A model generated the notes under the pieces. The model ran no database searches. It was not told the DNA's origin and saw only the letters and a program-made list of their open reading frames with translations. Below are positions 57,836-64,000 of a stretch of 64,000 nt of DNA, in pieces. The position numbers were made by a program, and so were the translations under genes. The first letter of the stretch is position 1. The number at the start of each line of letters is the position of its first letter. The stretch comes from Apostichopus japonicus (taxonomy: Eukaryota > Echinodermata > Holothuroidea > Aspidochirotida > Stichopodidae), in NCBI RefSeq assembly GCF_037975245.1, contig NC_092580.1, positions 24,509,001-24,573,000 of the forward strand. The letters run 5' to 3'.

Positions 57836-58975
57836 AAGGCTCTGTCTGGACATGAACCGCAGACATGATGCTCTGTCTGGGAATCGAACCGGAGACATGG
57901 AGTTTGTCTGTCTCTCCGGTCCAGAGCACTACCAACTGCGCCACTAGAACTGTTGAGAATTAAGGCTCGTTTCTAATATTTAAACTTCAGAGTCCAGAAT
58001 GGAATCAGTAAAAGAGCAAAAATATAAAATGCTCTGTCTGGGGTTCGAACCAGAGACATGGAGTTTGTCTGTCTCTCCAGTCCAGAGCACTACCAACTGC
58101 GCCACTAGAACTGTTGAGAATTAAGGCTCGTTTCTAATATTTAAACTTCAAAGTCCAGAATGGAATCGGTAAAAGAGCAAAAATATAAAATGCTCTGTCT
58201 GGGGTTCGAACCAGAGACATGGAGTTAGTCTGTCTCTCCAGTCCAGAGCACTACCAACTGCGCCACTAGAACTGTTGAGAATTAATACTCGTTTCTAATA
58301 TTTAGACTTCAAAGTCCAGAATGGAATCAGTAAAAGAGCAAAACTATATAATGCTCTGTCTGGGCTTCGAACCGGAGACATGGAGTTAGTCTGTCTCTCC
58401 AGTCCAGAGCACTACCAACTGCGCCACTAGAACTGTTGAGAATTAATGCTCGTTTCTAATATTTAAACTTCATAGTCCAGAATGAAATCAGTAAAAGAGC
58501 AAAATATAAAATGCTCTGTCTTGGGTTCGAACCAGAGACATGGAGTTTGTCTGTCTCTCCAGTCCAGAGCACTACCAACTGCGCCACGCGAACTGTTGAG
58601 AATTAATGATCGTTTCTAATATTTAAACTTCAAAGTCCAGAATGGAATCAGTAAAAGAGCAAAAAATATAAAATGCTCTGTCTGGGATTCGAACCGGAGA
58701 CATGGAGTTTGTCTGTCTCTCCAGTCCAGAGCACTACCAACTGCGCCACTAGAACTGTTGAGAATTAATGCTCGTTTCTAATATTTAAACTTCAAAGTCC
58801 AGAATGGAATCAGTAAAAGAGCAAAAATATAAAATGCTCTGTCTGGGATTCGAACCGGAGACATGGAGTTTGTCTGTCTCTCCAGTCCAGAGCACTACCA
58901 ACTGCGCCACGAGAACTGTTGAGAATTAATACTCGTTTCTAATATTTAATCTTCACAACATTAGAAGGCAAATAA
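57836..58975 (-). repeat. Tandem array of 161-bp tRNA-like cassettes, 7 copies
   Basis: The TTCGAACC core recurs at 57882, 58043, 58204, 58365, 58525, 58687 and 58848, 160-162 bp apart. On the minus strand each unit has the A box TGGCGCAGTTGG, then a long arm (AGAGACA...TGTCTCT can pair), then the B box GGTTCGAACCC, then AGCATTTTATA, a T4 terminator. TGCTCTG and CAGAGCA flank the body and can pair over 7 bp, like an acceptor stem. The A box is a perfect match to consensus. A partial extra copy lies at 57836-57868. Between bodies is a conserved AT-rich spacer. Confidence 0.9.
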
Positions 58976-59275
58976 ATAGAAAATCAAATGCATCCTCTGG
59001 TGTTTGAATTCAAGACAAGGAGTATGTCTCATTTTTTTCAGTTTATTGACAATTTCATTGTACAAAACAATAATAAATATGCAAATTTATACAACATAAC
59101 AACTTCGCCACAGTAACTGTTAATTGAGAAATGATAGACTTTTCTAATATTTTAACTTCAAAATGAGGAAAAGAAATACCAAAACAATACATCCTCTGGG
59201 AGTTGAATTCTAGACAGAGAGTTTGTCTTACTTTCTAAGTACATAACACTAACCACAGTAACTGTTTAGAAATAA
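58976..59275 (-). repeat. Diverged units at the end of the 161-bp array
   Basis: CATCCTCTGGTGTTTGAATTC (about 58990) and CATCCTCTGGGAGTTGAATTC (about 59190) align with the B-box half of the array units; TTAGAAATAA-type spacers also align. The first copy is split by about 70 bp (59030-59100) that resembles a LINE 3' tail with an inverted polyadenylation signal. Confidence 0.65.
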
Positions 59276-59282
59276 TTATTAG

Positions 59283-59387
59283 TTATTTGATTTGATTTAT
59301 TTTGTTTTTTTTTCACGTGCAAATATACAATGTGAAAGGAAATCTTCTATAAAGCATACAATAGCTTAACAATGTAGAAGACTGGTC
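59283..59387 (-). mobile_element. Solo 3' end of the LINE A/D family
   Basis: About 105 bp: on the minus strand AGTCTTCTA...TAGAAGATT hairpin, GCACGTGAAAA and a tail of AAATCAAATC. It is an extreme 5' truncation, close to the 3' UTR of copy A. The last stem pair is now G-U. Confidence 0.85.
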
Positions 59388-60054
59388 AGAAAAGCATTAT
59401 TTGGACAATTGCTTCCCATCTAGCAAAAACATATCCCTAACAAACAGTAAACCGGCGTCGTAAAAGCTTTTTGTCATAAACAATGGTATTATCAATTCTA
59501 ATAAAATTATTAGGGATTTGTACACCCAATTTCCGATGGTTTCTTAAAGGTAGCTAAGCTTACTCAAAACCAAACAAATTTGTCCAATGAAGGTATTTTT
59601 AAATTCAGGAAATATCCTGGTCATGAAAATTATAATTAAAAATCAACTCTTTACCGGACGGCGACAGAGAGGAATGAAATAAAAGAGCTTCCAATACCCC
59701 TTGTTGGCATTATTACAATAACGCTTGACCCAAGAGGTTTTGAGAGCACCAACAAAGCTGTGAACATATATTTTTTTAAACCCCCCTTTTCAATGGGGTT
59801 ATACATAGTAATTTTCCTTACTTTATCAGTTTTCCCGTTCGAAATAAATCAAAAATAGTACTTTGGATCTTATCACTAAAATCTTTTGGAGGGCTATGCA
59901 GATTCCTTTGAGACCACGTATCTCCCGCACGGAAGCAGATATGGACCTGGGAGTTGCAAATTTGGGCTCCTGAGCATCGGTTACCCCCTGCTACGTCATT
60001 TGGGCGAAATCGATTTTGGATCGATTTTTGGTCAGTTTTGGCAAAACTGCAAAT
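59388..60054. other. Non-coding stretch
   Basis: No gene or complete element recognised. Confidence 0.5.
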
Positions 60055-60608
60055 CAGGTTTTTTTGCCCCACGCCCCAATGCAGCACCTAATTCCAAAAT
60101 AAACTTCAGATTCGTAATCAGCGTGTCACGAACTACCAGAAAAGATACACATTTATCGCTTTTGCGACAATTTTTTTTTTTTCACCTCAAGGAAAAGACC
60201 GAAAAACTTTTACGACGAACAAAGGTTATAAAACCTTTTGTTGTCCCTAAAAGTTTTTCGGTTTTCTATTGTTCCTCTGAAGTTGCAAACTGAGCGAAAT
60301 AAGTGTCATAAGAGGGTGTTCGACGCAAGTTGCCAGTGATACGTGATTTCAAAGCAGTCAAATCAAACCTTTGTTTGTCATCTTGAGTTTCATCTTGACA
60401 TTTATGAATAAATGGGTCAATTTTGGCAAAAAACTGCAAGAGGTACGTACCCCTTACGGTTTTTTAGGTGAAAAAAAAACTTTTTGTCGCAAAGGCGATA
60501 AATGTGTATCTTTTCTGGTAGTTCGCGACACGCTGATTACGAATCTGAAGTTTATTTTGGAATTGGGTGTTGTGTGGGGGCGTGCGGGAGGGGGGGCAAA
60601 AAAACCTG
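60055..60608. mobile_element. Foldback element with ~140-bp inverted arms
   Basis: Left arm 60055-60190 and right arm 60459-60608 are inverse copies: CAGGTTTTTTTGCCC ... ACTTCAGATTCGTAATCAGC ... AAGATACACATTTATCGC, closing in a TTTTTTTTTCACCT run. The arms are over 90 percent identical by eye. The loop (about 270 bp) contains a segment (60217-60372) repeated at 62799-62957. No coding sequence. I did not find a clear target duplication. Confidence 0.8.
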
Positions 60609-61300
60609 ATATATGATTTATGAAAAACTGTAGAAATCATAGGCCTATAAACAACAAGACTTTCCCGGTCAGATAATTACACGAAATTTGTGTATAACAA
60701 AGACAAGGGTGTCTTCTACTCCACGTCTTATTTCAATGTTGATGGGTGTTTCAGAGAGGACAAGAGAGGGGGCTGAAAAGAGGGGTTTTTCAAAATTGTG
60801 CACTTATAAAGAATACGTATTTCTATCGGGTCTTTTGCAGTGTCTGAGCTAGGGGTATTGGTCGAGGGGGGCGAGGATGGTCTGTAGGGGCGCTTTCGAC
60901 ACTATCTAAGCGGAGCGCCACCACGGGTTGGCGCGGAGCGTAGAGAAATTTTTGAATAAAGATGCTCCTAGATCGCCGGAAATGACCCTTTCCGGGCCTT
61001 GCTAATATGCAGATAAATGAAGAATAAATAGGTGTCATCGCCAAAACAAATGTCAATAGGTAGATGAGAGCGCATTAAAAACGTCAATAATCGCATATAA
61101 ATAAAAAGTGGTAAAAAGCTGAAAAGGGCGCAGCAGTCCATTTGAGTCCGTCAGGGGGCATCCGCCCCCTGACTGTACGGACGCTCCGCCACTGCCAGAT
61201 AGACCACCCAACCCCCCTCCCCCTTCCATGGTACGCCATTTGACGCAAGAATAACACACCCCCAATGCAACCTATAGCTAATGGACACTTTCGTGGTATG
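60609..61300. other. Non-coding stretch
   Basis: Includes GC-rich CCGCCCCCTGACTG near 61160 and no supported gene. The minus-strand frames lack motifs. Confidence 0.5.
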
Positions 61301-62660
61301 ATTATAGTCCCCCAAATGAGCCCATATCCACCGATATAATAAAAAAAAAATGTTCTAATAAAAAAAAAAAAAAAAACTCCTAGTAAATGCCCACCACATT
61401 ATTTTTTCTGAAAAAGGCAAGTCTCTCTTAGAAATATGTGATAAATACAACTTAACGATAATTAACCAAAATACCAAACCTAGGATGAACCCAATAAACA
61501 ATATTACAGAACTACTTGACTACCCATATAACCTCAAATCACCTCGCAACTAAAACACATTCGATACAAATCTTAGCAGATGACTAAATCAGTGACCATT
61601 TTCCACACGTTTTTGAGCTAGACATAAACCTCAACTGCATACCAAATAACGAATTGACGTATAATTACAATAAAACAGACTCCCAAAATACAACAACCAA
61701 AACAACGAGCTTAATTACATCGCCAATTACTGTGACAGCGTTGCACATCATATCTTCTATACTTTCAAAAGACACTGTCCCTTAAAAACAAAACAGAAAA
61801 CGAAAATTAAATAAGAATATTCTTACACTTATGAAACTCAGACGTCGCCTACGTAGAACTTATATCATCTCCCGAGACCCAACTCTAAAAACCCAAATTA
61901 ACCAACTTAAATAGCAATAAACAGACAAATATTGGCGGATGAACAAAACCGCGTCCAGAACAACTGCGATTTAATCATTAATGATAAAAACCCGTAACAC
62001 TTTTGGAAAATTAAAAAAAAAAATCATTAACCCCATTACAACACCAAACAGAGGTAAAACAGACCAAGGCCTTAGAGATAACGTAGCTAACCTCATCACA
62101 AAAACTCAAGACCAAATAAAGCTAAATTGAATCGTACTTTAAAAGTATATTCAATATCTACGATGGCCCCCCATACGATATCAGGTGTAAACACGAAATA
62201 GACCGTACAATTATCAGTAATGCAACCAGCTTTAACACCAACCCATTAGGATGTCTCAACAAAAACATCCCTCTGCTCAATAAAATAGATATAAACAATT
62301 GGTATAGTGCCACTAAAGCATGCATCCTCCACTGGTCCTGACAACATAAATGACCAAATGCCTAAAAACTCCTCCGATATTCATTAACTCTCATATTTTC
62401 CAACTATTTAACGAACTCCTTACACTGGGTTATTTCCCAACCCCATGGAAATCCGCCAAAAAGATTTTAATACCGAAACTAAGTAAAGACCGCACCAAAA
62501 TTCAAAACTATCGACCAGTTACTCTCCTCCCAGCCTTAGGTAAGATTTTCGAAAGAATTATAGATAACCGCACCATAACCCACCTAGAGCAAATTAATCA
62601 CCTTTCCCCGTATCAATCGGGCTAATTCCGCGCACACAAATCTACAATAAACCAAACTTT
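61301..62660 (+). mobile_element. LINE copy F (same family as E), truncated at both ends
   Basis: Aligns with 50536-51935 of LINE E. From ATTATAGTCCCCCAAATGAG in the endonuclease it runs to the reverse transcriptase finger region (KKILIPKLSKDRTKIQNYRP, VTLLPALGKIFERI at 62350-62625), and stops at ACACAAATCTACAATAAACC. Two-sided truncation is not usual for simple target-primed insertion, so deletion or rearrangement followed. Multiple stops. Confidence 0.8.
62350..62625 (+). pseudogene. LINE F reverse transcriptase N-terminal fragment
   Basis: 91 codons with NELLTLGYFPTPWKSAKKIL, IPKLSKDRTKIQNYRPVTLL and RTITHLEQINHLSPYQSG, corresponding to motifs 0-2 of Jockey-type reverse transcriptases. 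Catalytic motifs lie beyond the truncation. Confidence 0.8.
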
Positions 62661-62798
62661 CTGCTCATCTTATATTTTTAGCCTCTGAAGATCCTGCTAG
62701 GATCGAAACTTTTACACATTCTATTAGATAGGCTCTTTATTGGATAAGCAGTTTGCTAACAGTTTTATTTTATTTTCATTCTGCTTATCTTTTAGGCA

Positions 62799-62957
62799 GA
62801 ACAAAGGTTTGTAAATCCTTTGTTCGTTTTAAAATTTTTTCGGGTTTCTATTGTTCCTCTGAAGTTGCAAACTGACCAAAAAAAGAGGCCGATAGAGAGC
62901 GCTCGACGCATCTTGCCAGTCATACGTTATTTCAAAGCAGTCAAATCAAACCTTTCT
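62799..62957. repeat. Second copy of the foldback loop segment
   Basis: Aligns with 60217-60372 (shared TTCTATTGTTCCTCTGAAGT and TTTCAAAGCAGTCAAATC), about 85 percent alike. The inverted arms are absent here. Confidence 0.8.
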
Positions 62958-63627
62958 TATTCATAAATGTTCTCCAGTTTCACGGTGTTGTTTCCTCGGA
63001 CATTGTATGCTAAGCGATAGAAGTGTTCAATGTTTTAATCGTAATTTTTTCTTCAAAAATGTAACGGAGGGTGATAAAATACTGCCTGATACTGTTGTTT
63101 TAATTGGTTGTTGTATATTAATAGTTTTCAACCGCTCCGCGACATGAGCTATGCAGATTCAGGAAACGTTGCCTTGACCATTACTTTAGCAACAAGGCAA
63201 TCAAAAGAATTAAGATCTTTTTAAGGACTCAAAAATGTAGAATTTATATATTCCAAAATGTTTCAATACCCAGAGAGAACAGTCTTCCTATGTGAAATAA
63301 AGACATACAGATGCTCTATGTATGAGCACATGGACATATTCTTTGATCAATTTGAGCAAGAAAAGCAGCTCTGCCACCCCTTTAATAATTAATGAGTTAC
63401 ATGACATTGTTTTATTTTCACTATGAAACATTTTCACAAGTTACTGCCAAACCTAGAGCCATGTAGTATGAATCACTGAAAATAATGCCAATTTTAAGAC
63501 CATTTGAAATATGAAGTTCAATAAAGGTGCACGTGTCGAGTTATCCTGTTTACAAGTACAGCATTTTGAACATCTCCCTCCGTTCCATTTTGAAGAAAAA
63601 ATTAGCATTATTTCTCAACAGTTGCTG
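62958..63627. other. Non-coding stretch
   Basis: No gene, element end or RNA recognised. Confidence 0.5.
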
Positions 63628-63700
63628 TGACGCAGTGGTTAGCAAGTGCGTAGGAACCGGGGGGCTGGGCTGGTCTAACTGTGCCAAAGTTCAATACAGG
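63628..63700 (+). repeat. tRNA-derived SINE-like head
   Basis: TGACGCAGTGG (63628-63638) is a full A-box match, followed by TTAGCAAGTGCG as in a D arm. A degraded B box (AGTTCAATAC, about 63689) is about 60 nt on. The combination is common in tRNA-derived SINEs. Boundaries are not defined. Confidence 0.45.
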
Positions 63701-64000
63701 AGAACTTGAAATGCAGCTATTGGTCAAGACAAATTGGTGGGGACACGGTATATCATGTCCCCACTACTGAAAAGTTGATGGGGACGCGTCCCGCTGTCCG
63801 CACCAGGATCTGCGCCCATGGTTTGAAGGCTGTTCATCCTGGAACGCCATTTTCATGCTCACTTATGTGATGTGATGTCTGCTTAACAAATTCGAATAAT
63901 TGAAATGAGACTGAAATAAATAACTCTGATTTGTTTATTGTGCAATTCCCCACATTCTTTTCATTTCGAAAGACGCACAGTTTCAAGTTCTAACACTGAA

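Overview
This is nuclear DNA from an animal, most likely a marine invertebrate deuterostome; an echinoderm is my best guess. Three things support an animal genome: exons with consensus splice sites that match conserved genes (SRP68, adducin, an ABCC-type transporter), many APE-type LINE remnants, and scattered poly-G/C, (AT)n and 'CTAGGCCTA'-rich DNA. There are no bacterial operons, ribosome binding sites or rRNA genes. Almost every long reading frame belongs to a transposable element, and most are broken.

Layout. 1-880: C-terminal piece of an L1/Tx1-like LINE. 920-6835: about 36 head-to-tail copies of a 165-bp cassette, each with tRNA-type A and B boxes and a T4 run, organised into higher-order repeats. 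7030-15370: three copies of one CR1/Jockey-group LINE family (A, B, C), a Tx1-like LINE in the opposite orientation, a solo LTR with a perfect 5-bp target duplication, and a DIRS-like reverse transcriptase fragment. 15400-18620: non-coding, with a 291-bp palindromic-ended MITE. 18621-25360: decayed exons encoding a Ty3/gypsy-type integrase (D, D, E and GPY motif visible), then exons resembling a ubiquitin-specific protease; this layout suggests a Ginger-type DNA transposon. 26395-30263: a LINE tail, a His-Me-finger (HNH) endonuclease-like exon pair, a second LINE tail and a Mutator-like transposase fragment. 31184-35480: the most complete copy (D, minus strand) of the CR1/Jockey-group family, with gag zinc knuckles, endonuclease and reverse transcriptase. 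35681-36003: a 47-bp minisatellite. 38035-38278: a frameshifted adducin exon. 43259-44255: a hAT MITE with a perfect 8-bp target duplication. 46667-48798: repeated fragments of an ABCC exon embedded in a degenerate 60-70-bp minisatellite. 48800-53398: a long Jockey-like LINE (E). 53606-55725: the last two exons of SRP68, with a second hAT MITE in the intron. 57250-59387: a cluster of tRNA-like sequences on the minus strand, including a 161-bp tandem array, then a solo LINE tail. 60055-62957: a large foldback element and a second LINE copy (F) of the E family.

Function. The only plausible live host-gene sequence is the SRP68 3' end, and even that carries an in-frame TAG. The most unusual features are the two tandem arrays of RNA polymerase III promoter-like cassettes (165 bp on the plus strand, 161 bp on the minus strand), the integrase/USP/HNH gene cluster, and a base-pairing-conserved hairpin in the LINE 3' tails. 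Everything here was read by eye. Family names rest on recognised motifs, not on database searches.
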